Source of the DNA: Gordionus sp. m RMFG-2023
Taxonomy: Eukaryota > Nematomorpha > Gordioida > Chordodea > Parachordodidae
Assembly: GCF_954871325.1 (NCBI RefSeq)
Contig: NC_088778.1
Span: forward strand, 6,791,743 to 6,855,742
Direction: 5' to 3'
DNA: 64,000 bases
The position numbers were made by a program, and so were the translations under genes. Below are positions 25,223 to 37,200 of the stretch, piece by piece. How positions within the stretch are numbered: position 1 is the stretch's first letter; each line of letters begins with the position of its first letter. A model generated the notes under the pieces. The model was not told where the DNA came from. It saw only the letters and a list, made by a program, of their open reading frames with translations, and did no database searches.

Positions 25223-26442
25223 TAAAAAAATTCTATGAATGAGTACTAGAAACTAAAACCATTTTTTTCTTCAAAATACTCTTGAAAATAGAACCCACAT
25301 AAAGGCATAATATTTTAACACTTTTTTTTGATTAATTTGAAGCTTTCATATACGTATTTGGTGTAATAAAATGCTCCTTTTTATTGACGACAGGATGGAT
25401 GACATTCTTAAACATTTTGCTAATAAAGAGATGTAACAAATATGCTCTCGGGATTACAATACAAGAGAAAGTTTCTTTTTATCGGTGAGTTATTGGTATA
25501 AATATTCTCTAGGGAGATTTAAATGAAGGGGGGGGGGGAGGTAACCAGCTGACTCAGGATAAATAGTGCGGGATAAATAACAATAAAATCCTGATAAATA
25601 ACAACAAATTTTCAGTTTACTCATAACTTATTATTTTTTAAAACCGAATCAGACGAATTCATAGTTCAAACTTTAAATTATTTTTATTAAAACAAAATGT
25701 GTGTTCAGGTAATATTTAAATAAGCGTTTATTATATTTACTTGACTTGTATTAAAATAAAATTATTTATTTTAATGAATTTAATGTATTTATTTTACAAT
25801 ATATTTTAGGTGTCATGTCAATCAAAAAATTTAAATTTATTTAAAATAAAGATATAATTAATATAATTTTTGCTGTTTTTTAATATAATATACTGCTTAT
25901 ATTTCGTTGGAGAATGTTTCTTGAATAATTTATATACCTTTTTTTTGGCCTGTCACTTCGTAATGTAACTCTTTATGACTCCGAAACTTAACGACTCACA
26001 ATCACTCAAACTTAATCATTCCTACATTTTATCGTTATGTCATTTGATAACTAGCACTTTGTAAACGGTGAGCAAAAAATTCAAGTTAGATATTTAAAGT
26101 ATCTCTTAAATTTTTTTTTATAATTTATTAGAATTTAAAAATAATAAATATCCAAAATTAATGTTTTATAAAAATAAAATTCATTTGATATCTTTGACAA
26201 TTAGATATTAAAAATTTTAAAAGGAGTCTAAAGAGAAAAAGAGATTAAATAAATGACTAAGAATCAATTAAAAATTAAATTAAACCTTGCATGTTTTTTA
26301 AAATTAATTTTTAAATTATATGAGTAGATAAGTGGGGGGAGGGAGGGGGGTACACCTAAATGGAATTTTTTAAGAATCACTAAACATGGCTTAATATGAT
26401 ATTAATTTGAATGCCCTATTTAAAGTTAGAGATTATCTAAGG
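25223..26442. other. AT-rich stretch, no gene recognised
   Basis: Contains G-runs at about 25527 and 26334-26350 (GGGGGGAGGGAGGGGGG). No exon or RNA gene is supported. Confidence 0.55.
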
Positions 26443-26754
26443 CAGTGTTGTTAAAGTGACAGGCTACATGTAGTGACCTACTATAGCGCGCTACATTTTT
26501 CGGTAGCGGTAGCTATGCCGCGCTAATTTAAAAAAAATAGCGATGGCGGTCTAGCTACTAATTTAGAAAGTAACAAAGTAGGCAATTTTATATAATAAAT
26601 ACGCAATTAAAATTGTTAAAATATATTTATAATTAATTCTAAAATCATAATCTTTTTAATTTAATTTTGTAATTTAAATTTATATTTTAAAATCTGCATT
26701 ATAAATCTAGATTTAAAAGTAGACTAGAGATTAATATTGAAGATAATTTTAGTA

Positions 26755-26938
26755 GGGGAGACTGGGGTGAACCGATTTTTAGAAAATTATAATTAATTAT
26801 TTCGAAAGATTTTTGTCTATAGATGTAAACTAATAAAAGCTATATTATGATAAAATTTTAACCTTCTGGTGCATTTAATTTTAAAATGAGATTAAGTGGC
26901 TTGTCAAGCGCTGGGATTTATTTAACCCCAGTCTCCTC
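26755..26938. mobile_element. Tc1/mariner-type MITE nested in hAT copy A
   Basis: Inverted ends GGGGAGACTGGGGTGAACC and (reverse complement) GAGGAGACTGGGGTTAAAT, flanked by TA on each side (26753-26754, 26939-26940). The paralogous hAT copy B has a single TA-containing uninterrupted sequence at the matching place (CTTGATACAGATCATATCG), an empty site. Confidence 0.75.
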
Positions 26939-27617
26939 TACAGATCATATTGACAAAGTAATTTAAAATGATGATAATATGGAATTTCCTTTTCCTGAAT
27001 TGGCAAAATATTTTAATCCTCGATAAAAAAATTAACACAGGGTATAAATTTCATTGTAATATGTGCCGGAAGGTTGTTTCCAAAAAACAAAAGTAGTAGT
27101 AAAGGTAATATACAAATTTGATAATGTATAGTCGAATCCTTAATCTTTAAAATAAAATATGAATCAAAGCTGTATCTTATCTATAATAGTTTTTGAGCTA
27201 AATGAGTTTAAGTGAAAGTTGATTTCTGGCTCTGTTCAAACATGGTGTGTTTCAATTCCAACTGGCCATAAGATATTATTCAAGAATTATATTGTGAATT
27301 AAAAAATTACAATAAATATTTAATATTAACATTTACTTTTTAACATCAGACTCATCTATTTAATGATAATATTTTATAAATTTTTATCTGGATGTTAAAT
27401 ATGCTTTTAAAATTAATCACTCATCTATTTGATTATTTATTAATTTTACCAAAACATGCCTAAAAAGATACTTATTTCAATTCTTTCACATTTTGACCAA
27501 TTTTGAGAGAAATTGGTTCAATAAGATAGTTAAAGTAATTTCTATTCTAACTAATACTTACTATAATTTTAGACTTTCTAATCGTGGCCCTAGACTTGGC
27601 GATGACAGTATAGAAAT

Positions 27618-27940
27618 TAGTGATCTACATCGGGCCTTAATTTTATAAGCCCGGTCTACCCTAAAAATTTTAAAAAAAAAATTTGTCCTCCAATCATAAA
27701 CAAAAATTTTTATTTGTCCCTAAAAGCCCGACCCGAAATAAAAATTATTTGTCTACCTGGCCCGGTCCGAATTTATTTAAAATTACAAAACTATTAGCGT
27801 CTTTTTTCTTGCAAGAATTTTAAAATATATTAATATATTTGACAAAATATATCATATCATATTTAAAAATTTAAGACGTCAGAAATTATTTTTTAAAAAT
27901 AGACCCAACCTGGGTACGGGCCGTGATTTGCAGATCATTA
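27618..27940. mobile_element. hAT-type MITE (GCCCG family) nested in hAT copy A
   Basis: Left end TAGTGATCTACATCGGGCC, right end reverse complement TAATGATCTGCAAATCACGG then CCCG. Flanks ATAGAAAT (27610-27617) and ATGGATAT (27941-27948) are a diverged 8-bp duplication. Copy B lacks the insert and reads GTATAAAAATGTTATTATT across the site. Confidence 0.7.
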
Positions 27941-28161
27941 ATGGATATGTTATTATTAGTTAGATGCTAATTAAAAAAAATATATATATACATATTTGTA
28001 ATTTTAGTCATTATTTGTAGAAATAGAGATGTGTAAAAAATATTTTAAAAAAAAATGCGAAAGTGGCGTAAAAAGTAGCTAATAACGTACTACTTTTTTT
28101 TTGAAAATGCTAGCTGTAGTTATAGCGCGCTACTTTTAAAAGTAGCTTTTAACAACACTTG

Positions 28162-30589
28162 TATGGTTGGTTTCGGGCAACGATGGTGCATTAAATTTTA
28201 TGCTATTTTTCATATTTTGAAATGCATTCTTAATATTCGATAAAAATGCGAAAATAAATTAATCCTGTAGTGTGGGTTACAACTGTCTCTTTGGCCAAGG
28301 AGTCCACCGAATAATTTTTTTTTTTTCATTAAAAGTTTCGAAGCAACTGGGAAAAACATTTTATAACGATATTATAAATAAATTTATATTTTTAAAATCT
28401 TTAGAGACCCACCAAGTTGTCCCGGGATCTAAACATTTAAAATATTCAAGGCGTCAGACTCGGACGTGAAAATTTTTTTTTTCTCAAAAAGATAGAAAAT
28501 AACGTTCTTTCTAGCACTTATCATCAAAATAAAACTGATAATAAAAAATATGTTTAAATTATATATTTTATATTACAAATTTCTGGTCAGTGTAATGTTG
28601 CAATAGTATGCTCTTTTTAAAAGTAATTTATTCTTCTTAGTTAGCCTATGATTAAAAAGGTACCCAGATATGGGAAAGGGAGTGTATGTATATATAAAAA
28701 AAAGTTGATACAATTTGGTCATTATTTAGTAAATTGCTATATATATTGTCTGACGATGTTCATTATCATTAACTGGAGTTTTACTTAAATCTCTGCCCGA
28801 GATGTCAAACTGACCATTCAAATTTGACTGATTTAATAAGTGAGAGATGACACTATTTTAATATTATTTTTTTGTGCATATCTGATTTTTATTAAAATAT
28901 AATAATTATATGATTTATTACATAGTTTTATTTATTTCTTCTTCCATATGACATATACCTTTTCTGAAAAAATGAAATGGCCAAAACTTATAATAATAAA
29001 CTCTGCTAGATGAACTTTGCTAAAGTTGCCAAGCTTCGACCCACCTTTATACAGCCTAGGGCCGGGTCTACTCTGAAAGTTTATTCTTATTTAAAAAAAT
29101 TTATAAATTTAGTATACTTTGGCAAAAACTTGATAAAATAAATTAAAGAGAAAATAAATATATTTCCAATTCAATAATGCATTAAACAGTAAGTTGATCA
29201 TGTTTATTGTATTTTTGATGACTTCTATTTTCTGTTCTTTTTCTCAGATCAACTTTTAAGCTAATAATAATTCTGGCAAAGGAATAGTTATTTTTTTAAT
29301 TTTCCTTTAATTTACCTTCGCTAAAAAAATTTATAGCCCTTCTCAATACTTATTAATTTCATGAAAATATTTAGGATACAATAGATTAAATATCTTATAA
29401 ATTATGCTATGAAATAACTCAGCTCGATAGATGTTAGGGAAATCGTTAGGCGTTCATAAATGTTTTCATCTGAATGGAACTCACCCCCAAAACATAGATT
29501 TAAATCAATATAATAGCTTGAAACCATTACTAATATAATAGTATTGTAAACCAGCCCCACTTCTTACTAATCAAAACACTAACTTCGGACCTGATCCGTA
29601 AAAATATATGGCTAAGTTGTTTGACCCGACCTAAAAAACATTTTTTTCGACCGACTTTTGACAATGATAAATGATGGGAGAATTAACAAAATATTGGAAA
29701 GAGAATCGGGAGATGAATAAAAAATTTAAGTTCAAAAATAAAGATCAAAAAATAATAATTATTAGAAATATTGATAAGAGTACCAAGTTGGGTCATTGTC
29801 ATTTTTTTCTCTTCTAATTTTGATAAAATTTAACCATTTTATTTTACCAAAAAGTTTTCTTTAGTTTGTTAAATAGAATGCCAGTGTTCAAGAAGTAAAT
29901 GAATAGGATTAGATGATTATCTTAACTTACTTCGTGATTGAAATATCCATTCTGGAACACTAGGGTTTTTAAAAATCACGAAATTTTTTTATTAAATAAA
30001 TCTATTTTTTGATTATATCACGATTAATTTGATTTATATCAAGTTTTATAATGTAATAAAAAATATTTTATATGTCCAGGAAAAAATAAACCTTCGAGAA
30101 AAATTTATTAATTTAATTATCCATCTGTTTTTTAGCGAAATTTATGAATAATCTATTGTTAGACTATATTGGATTGACTAAATAAAACCTATATCGAAAC
30201 TTAATACTTTTTTTAATACATTATATTTACAAATTTCTTTAGTATCAAAATATCGATATTTAATAAAAAAAAGCAAATTATAATTAGAAATTATTCTTCA
30301 AACATAAACTAATTTAAATAATTTTTTTATAATAACTTATCATATAAATTTATTTCTCCTTATATAAAAATATTTTAAATAAAATTTAACAATTACATGT
30401 TTCAAATATAACAAAGATTACAGTAAATGTTATGTTTAAAAATTTATATTTAAATTATACGCAAAGGATTGATTAAATTGTTTATTTTTAAAAATAATTG
30501 ATCATTAATTTGATTATCAGCACTATGAAACGCGAGAATAACCGCTTCATGGTCAGCCAATACTAGCAAGAAACTGTGATAATTTGAAA
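28162..30589. other. AT-rich stretch, no gene recognised
   Basis: A short plus-strand frame at 28272-28469 has mixed composition but no recognisable domain. At about 29030-29075 and 29585-29655, GGGCCGGGTC and TTTGACCCGACC words suggest worn members of the GCCCG MITE family. Nothing else is supported. Confidence 0.45.
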
Positions 30590-30748
30590 GTATCATATCA
30601 GTGGCAGAATACCTGCCGATTCGGTGCTCATAGAGGACAGAAGAGAAATATGGGCATCAAGCATTTCAACTAGTTCAAAATATTAACTCAAGCCGATATT
30701 TGGATTCGAAGCCTAGAGCAAACATTGACTCCGAGATAAGGTGGAAGG
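30590..30748 (+). other. Coding-like fragment left of hAT copy B
   Basis: A moderately GC-rich stretch whose translation (NINSSRYLDSKPRANIDSEI) looks protein-like and runs into the hAT insertion. The sequence immediately after the insertion (31945-32043) again looks coding, ending VEPDLVMLPENPELFPE then a stop. It may be a single gene fragment or dead element split by the hAT insertion. Not recognised. Confidence 0.25.
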
Positions 30749-31936
30749 CAGTGTTGTTAAAGTAGTGGGTTACTTTTTCAGTAACGGTAGCTTTAACGCG
30801 CTACATTTAAAAAAATAGCTATATAGGTAGCTCGCTACTGATTTAGAATACATTTAATACACATAAAAATTATATCATAATTCTTTTATTTTACTTTGAA
30901 ATTTTTATTTATAAATATACATTATAAATTTAATTTTCAAAATAAATGCCGACAATAGAGTTTGATATTGAAAATAATCTTGATACAGATCATATCGACC
31001 AAGTAATTTCCCTGGAAAATGATGACAATATGAAATTTCCTTTTCCTAAATTTACAAAATATTTTAATTAACGATAAAATTAACACAGGTTATAAATTTT
31101 GTTTTAAGATGAGCCAGAAGTTTTATTATCTAACAAGACTAGTAGTAGCTTCAACTTGAGAAAACATTTAGAGGTAATATACCAAATAAATTTAATACAA
31201 TGTGTAACCAAATCCTTGATCTTAAAAATAAAATTTGAATCAAGACTTTATCTATAATAGTTTTTAAGTTAAATGAGTTTACGTGAAAGTTCATTTTCTG
31301 TAGATATTATTTAAGAATTGTATTATAAATTAAAAATCACAATAATGAATATTAACATCTCATTTTATCATCAGACCATATATTTAATATTTTATAAATT
31401 ATTATCTGGATGTTAAAAATAACTGCTATTGTTCACTCCAGTTAAGTGGAATTGGAAATATATTAATTTGACTAAATCTAAAGGGCAACTTTATAGACTA
31501 ATATTAACGTTAAATAATGTTATATCAGACTAGGATACCCTAGTCACAAAAACGTTACTTACTGATATTTTTTTAAACTCTATAGGCATTTTTTAAATCT
31601 AAAAATACTCAAATGAATATTTTTTATGATTTTTCTTATATAAAAACTTGTATATTAAATTTAATACTCATTGCCCTAAAATGCTAGTGCTGAACGATTA
31701 ATTATGACAAAGCTTATTTTTTTCTGATCTCGCTTAGACTTGAGAATGTGACTGTATAAAAATGTTATTATTGAAATGCAATAAATTATATATATTTATA
31801 ATCAGTCATATTTTTATATGTGGAAATAAAGATACGTAAAAAATATTTTAAAAATTCTAAAGTAGATAGCGCGCTATTTTTTTTTTGAAAAAATACGGTA
31901 GCGCTAAATTTTAAAAGTAGCTTTAAACAAACACTG
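30749..31936 (+). mobile_element. hAT element copy B, non-autonomous
   Basis: Starts CAGTGTTGTTAAAGTAGTGG and ends with the reverse complement of CAGTGTTTGTTTAAAGCTAC. It is flanked by GTGGAAGG (30741-30748) and GTGGAAGT (31937-31944), an 8-bp target duplication with one mismatch. Inside are the remains of a BED zinc finger (MKFPFPKFTKYFN near 31030; SSSFNLRKHLE near 31145), broken by stops. At 1,188 bp, it is uninterrupted and serves as the reference for copy A. Confidence 0.85.
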
Positions 31937-32180
31937 GTGGAAGTGAGTACTTATAATCCTTATATACTAGCAGAAGGAGCTAAGAAACTAGTAGAACCAG
32001 ACCTGGTAATGTTACCTGAGAATCCCGAGCTGTTTCCAGAATAAACCAAATTTTTTCCCAAAATAGTGGTTGGTTTGCATTTAAATTAAGTTAAAAATCC
32101 CAATAGAATCTTAATTTATCTACCAAAATCGGTCGCATGATTGAATTTCACTAATTTGAATAAGGGAATATCCAGCCCAA

Positions 32181-32705
32181 ATGCTATGAATAAAAAGAAT
32201 AACATGTATTTTCCTCTTTTATAAATTTTTTGACCTCAATATAGGAGATAAGTTATATCATTTTCAACTTTATACTAGTAATATTTATTTTATTATTCCC
32301 TGAAGCGTAATCTTTAATCGAGCCCCTACTTTTACTTTCCATCAAATATTTGGATTAACCTCTCAGTTAAGATAAATTATGAAATTATTGAAGAACCATC
32401 TCAAAATATGGAATTATTAATGGCAATTTTTAATCATGATGCTATGAGTAAAAAATAAATAACATGATTTTCCTCTTTTATAATTATTTGGGTAAAATAC
32501 TCAATTATATGATGAGGAAAAAGGGTATGTTTTATCATTTTTAGCATTAGTAATTTTTCTTATTCCCTGAACCGTGGTTATTGATCGTATCCCTACTCTT
32601 ATCTTACTAAAAATGTTGTTTAACCCATTGGTTAAAATAAACTATGAAGTTATTGAAGAACAGTCTCAAAATATGGAATTATTAAAGCAATTTTTAAATC
32701 TTAGA
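32181..32705 (+). repeat. Tandem duplication of about 260 bp, coding-like
   Basis: Two adjacent related units, about 32181-32438 and 32439-32705. Matching landmarks: ATGCTATGAATAAAAAG and ATGCTATGAGTAAAAAA; TTCCCTGAAGCG and TTCCCTGAACCG; ATTATTGAAGAACCATCTCA and GTTATTGAAGAACAGTCTCA. Both units keep the same peptide frame (KINYEIIEEPSQNMELL and KINYEVIEEQSQNMELL), and the second continues to a stop at 32786. The preserved peptide suggests duplicated exons or a dead gene; the protein is not recognised. Confidence 0.5.
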
Positions 32706-32950
32706 AAAAAAATGCCTGTGCACTGTATCGGGGATTGTGGAACGAGAAGGTATATTCCGTTACTTTCCTGGCATTTAGCTAAATAATATTAAAAATGAAC
32801 ATTTTATTTAATTTTAAGATCTGCTCCATAATTCATACAATAATACTATTATCATATTACCTATATATATATTTTGTTATTAAATTTTTGATTAGAATGA
32901 GATTATAAAAACTTTTTTTTAAACAAAAAAAACAATATTAAATAAAAATA

Positions 32951-33360
32951 CAGTCAAACCTATTTAATTGGATTTCTCGATAATAAGGGAAACTCACCAA
33001 AATATTGAGCCGTAATCAAATTGTTATTAACTACTATTAGAAAAAAATGCGTTAATACTTTGAAAAAAGAGCCGATTTTTAATTTTTTGTACATTTGAGT
33101 AAAACTTCTATAAAGTATAATTAAGTTTTTCTAGTTACAATCATTCATTTATATTGTATTTTATCATCTTTTTAAAACTATTCATGTCAAATAACAAAAT
33201 TAATAAAGAAAACAAATATAACAAATTTGGTTAATTTAAAAAAAACCAGTTACATTACATACTCTAAGAGAATGTCACAAAAAATTAAATATTTCTAAAT
33301 GAACTGTTAACAATATTCATAAATCCAAAGAAGACATTATCAAATGCCATATATGTATAT
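32951..33360 (+). mobile_element. pogo/Tigger-like remnant
   Basis: Begins CAGTCAAACCTATTTAATTG after a TA, very like the Tigger/pogo terminal repeat. About 280 bp inside, a frame reads KKPVTLHTLRECHKKLNISK then TVNNIHKSKEDIIK, the layout of the CENP-B/pogo helix-turn-helix, with an internal stop. The right end was not found. A dead fragment. Confidence 0.45.
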
Positions 33361-35478
33361 AAAATATATTGTAAACAAAAAAAGATAGCATACTATTTTA
33401 TTTCATAAATTAATTATATATTTTTATTCCTACAACCATTTTAGACATTCTTATTTTGGGTTATCGCGTTTATAAAGGGGGGTATATTATCATTATTTTT
33501 TTAAAATGATATAACCTGAATGAAGTAACCTTATTTTGCATAAGTTTATGAATACCATATATAATTTTACTCACTATTTTGATGAATTAATAAATATAAT
33601 CTCATTTTTTTTGCTAAACTAAGAATATAACAGAAGAGTGAATAGGCACGTCTAAATTAACCAAAATTCATAGTCACAACTATAAAAATGTGAAACGAAA
33701 AATTCCATTACAAATAATAAAAACGTTATTTGATTTGATTCGTCGAATATTCGTTTGGAAAATTATATTCTTTAAAAATCTTTTTTTTTAAAAAAAATAT
33801 TAAAAAATCTTCAAAACTTTTTGAATAAATCTTTGAATATTTTTAACAATTTAACTAATTGCAAATCATTTTAAAAATTTAGGAATAAGTTTGAATAGTT
33901 TCGAAATGATGCCGATTTAGGATAAATTTTGAATAACACGAAATATTTAAAATTATACGAATAATTCGATCTAATGGATAAAAAAAGTTGTTCGAAGAAT
34001 AATATATTATTTTCTTTATTCGTATTCAATTCAATTAATTTTAATATTCCTATTCATAAAATATGATAGGTATAGTGCTAACTGTGCCCAAATTAGAAAG
34101 TTTTGAAAGTATGCTATAATAAATTTTAAGTGGATAATAAGGTTACAAAATTAGGGTTGGCAATAAGTTGTTTTTTTTCACACTCAAATTTATAATTGTT
34201 ATCACCGTATAAATTTAAACGATAAATATTTCAGGCAATATATTAATGTTTGGGTCTTCAATAATTGATTTATGAATAAAGATTACCAGATAAAAATGTT
34301 TGATTGAAAATGGAAATGAAATATCATCTGTCAGAAAGGTTCGAAAGGGGGCGGAACAAATTTTTCTATAGGAACGCAAAAAATACCTAAACATAAAAAT
34401 TAATATATTACAGATCAAATCAATTTCTTTTTTATTTTATATAAAAAAATGATTTATATGTAAAAAATATTTTAAAATAGATTTCAGGCGGAAACGTGAT
34501 AAACCAACGTTTTCCCGACTTCGAAAAAATCTTTTTCCTTGGGAAATAAAAATATTTTCAGACCATTTTTGTCATCTGGCTCAGAGAAGAATTTGCTTTC
34601 CATTGGTACGGGATGTAAATGAGTGGCTAATAATCGAAAATTCAAAAAATAAAAGTGTTATTAAATAGTTATTTTTTTTTAAAAAAAGAAATTTTATGGC
34701 CTAATTCAAATTAAACGAAATGATCATCATTTTGTGAAATGAGATTTAGCAATAGATTTAACATTTAGCATATATTTGTGTTAACAGGCGAGATATTTTG
34801 CTTAGTATGAGTCAGGTCTAATTATAACAAAATATATTTTGAAAAGGGTACATTTATGCTGTATAACTAGTTATTTTTTGGAATGTCTAAAATAAATTTT
34901 TGTGAATGTGACCATAGAGATTTATATTATTGCTCAAAATTAATCACGAACGTTCGCATATTGAAAATCAACGATATATAAATGGTAAATAATTGTTAAA
35001 CTGAGCATGAATTTTTTTTAAATTATGCTTGATGCGATGGAACAAATGGTTTCAAAAGTTTAATTAACAACTTTATTTAGGAAGACAACATTTATTATTA
35101 TATAAGAAAGTTATTATAATAAATGAGGGGTATGTGTAAATATATATTTGACAAAATTTTGGATCCAAACACCGTTAGTGAGAGATGAAAAAAGTCTTCC
35201 CACTATTCCAGAAAGAAGGTAATGTTGTATTATATTTCAGAAATATTTTTGTTATTATCCAATTATTAAGTATTTGAATTTCGAAGATATTAAAGCTCAA
35301 TATCATGTTGTCATTAAATCGAGAGTATGATTTTGATGATCAACAAAAATAAAAATTTATCATTATTATCGCCAACATGAAAAAAAGTAAGAGATTTTGT
35401 ATCTAAATGCTATCGTTTCTTTAATAATTTTTGCTTACCTTTAATCTTGTTCAAAGAAATTCCTCAGCATCTCAGTTT
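33361..35478. other. AT-rich stretch with a TTCGAATATTCG-type repeat
   Basis: From about 33735 to 34060, words such as CGTCGAATATTCG, AATAATTCGAT and TTGTTCGAAGAATA recur. A similar block lies at 58625-58920 in a LARS1 intron (GATTCGATACC, CGAATATTCGTCG). Probably two copies of one old non-coding element. No gene is seen. Confidence 0.4.
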
Positions 35479-35486
35479 TTATGGAT

Positions 35487-35731
35487 TAGTGTTGTTAATT
35501 AGTCGATTAATTTCGTGGATTTGCTTATAATTTATTTCCATTATATTTCTTTTTATTTAGCGCCTGGCTTGCACCAAATCTAATATTTTGCATATTTTTT
35601 AAAATTATTATTTTATTAATAGAAGATTAGGCAAATTTTTTGTTTTCAAAAACTTTAATTAAAGATTTTAGTCGAATTTTTTGACTATAACTATTAGTTA
35701 GTCGACTAAATGTAGTGGATTAGCAACACTA
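35487..35731. mobile_element. hAT-type MITE, 245 bp
   Basis: Ends TAGTGTTGTTAATTAGTCGA and the reverse complement of TAGTGTTGCTAATCCACTAC, with subterminal TTAGTCGACTAA on the right and TTAGTCGATTAA on the left. Flanks TTATGGAT (35479-35486) and ATATGGAT (35732-35739) form an 8-bp duplication with one mismatch. Confidence 0.8.
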
Positions 35732-35879
35732 ATATGGATGCGAAACCGTAGCTAAAATGCTGCATAATATTGTCAAAATATAACAATTTTTCATAAATTT
35801 TCTCCAGATCAATTAACACAGCCATTAAGTAAAAGTAAGAAATAATTCAGCGAGCCACTTTTAAGTAAAATAAGTTTTT

Positions 35880-36300
35880 ACCTAACTATAAATATTATTA
35901 GAACTAGGTCGCCATAATAACCTTCCTCCCCCTTTTGTAATTTATCCAAAGCGATTGACAGAGAAAATAATATTTGACAATATTCTTCTATAAAATGTCC
36001 ATTTTCTTTTAAAACCTGAAATTATGTTTTCAAAAACCATGATAAGTTTAGTTTTTAATTTTGCCTGAGTTATTTCAGAAGATTTTGATCAACCGATAAA
36101 ATTCCATGCTATACATATCCCCACCGCTGTATTGTGAAGGCTAGTGATAAGGACTGTTGAAATGAATTGGTTGTGGTCATAAGGCTTAAGATATGACAAG
36201 TGTAACGGAGATAAAGAATGCCAACTTTTCCATCTTGATTTGGGTCTGTAAAATATTAAACTATATAATTGAAATAAATTGCTTTTTATCAATTTCAAAT
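35880..36300 (-). pseudogene. Decayed hAT transposase fragment
   Basis: On the minus strand (about 36016-35930) a frame reads VLKENGHFIEEYCQILFSLS then IALDKLQKGEEGYYGDLVL. This resembles the hAT segment with a Glu-Tyr, an Ala-Leu-Asp-x-Leu-Gln and Tyr-Tyr-Gly before the dimerisation half. Upstream, at 36089-36298, a frame contains CIAWNF, possibly the worn TRWNS-like motif. No ends were found. Confidence 0.4.
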
Positions 36301-37200
36301 GGTATATGTTTATTTGGGGTTTAATAACATTTTCATTTTTTTCGGAATAGTTATCATCTTCTTTTGTTTGTAAGTGTATTAATGTTACTTACTCTCTTCA
36401 TTTTCATAATCATATAATTCTTTAGGACTCTCCCAATATCTTATAACTTATAGTTACCATTGAAAAACAAATTGACTTTATTTTCTATATTAGCAATTTA
36501 TTTATAATTATGCAAAATTCAATTAGAAAATAAAATATTTTGAGTATTTTCAATATTTCAAAAAATGTATTTGGACAATAGTTCAAGGCCATATATCAAA
36601 ATGTCACAATAATACATGCTTAAATTACTACCCTAATTAACGCAGTAGCTTCTTTGCAAAAAGCATTTCGCTAGTGCTTTACTCTATTTAAGGTTTAGTG
36701 AAGCATAAATGACACATAAAAATAAATTAAAAAATTAACTAAAATTATGATATCCCGGTGATCCTTAACAAGACATGCTAAACATATTATTTATAAATTG
36801 GGGGAAATATGAAGAATATGGGTAAGTTAATAACTTGCAAAAAATGTGCCAAATTTTTATAGATATTTTAAGCAAAATTAGGGAGGAGGGTTAATATATT
36901 CCTTAATTTTTATTATGGCTCATTTATATTTTTATCTAAACATATTAATTTAATAGGCGTGTAATGACACTACTTCTTGGTGGCCGATCAGATCTAATAT
37001 TAAATTAAGGCCGCCGATATCATATTCGATTTTTGTATTCTGTAAACATACTAATCGTTTTAATTTTTAATGCACACAATCTAGTGTTACAAAATCGGTC
37101 CAAGTCGATTTTTAAAAATGTTAACTCAGTATTTATCCAGAAAAATTATTATACAAGCCTGACGATTTTTCTCATATACGGCTCAAAGGTTTGTGTAACG
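36301..37200. other. AT-rich stretch, no gene recognised
   Basis: A small inverted pair GGTGGCCGATCAGATCTA and AAGGCCGCCGATATCATA (about 36980-37025) may be a short MITE. No exon for the missing LARS1 C-terminus could be identified here. Confidence 0.45.

Larger units (their letters stand above)
26443..28161 (+). mobile_element. hAT element copy A with two nested insertions
   Basis: Ends CAGTGTTGTTAAAGTGACAG and the reverse complement of CAAGTGTTGTTAAAAGCTAC, with TAGCGCGCTAC subterminal words at both ends. It contains a broken BED-finger start (near 26970-27100, FPFPELAKYFNP). It aligns end to end with copy B (30749-31936) apart from two extra segments, 26755-26938 and 27618-27940, which are later insertions. 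Removing them leaves about 1.2 kb, the size of copy B. Non-autonomous and dead. Confidence 0.8.
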
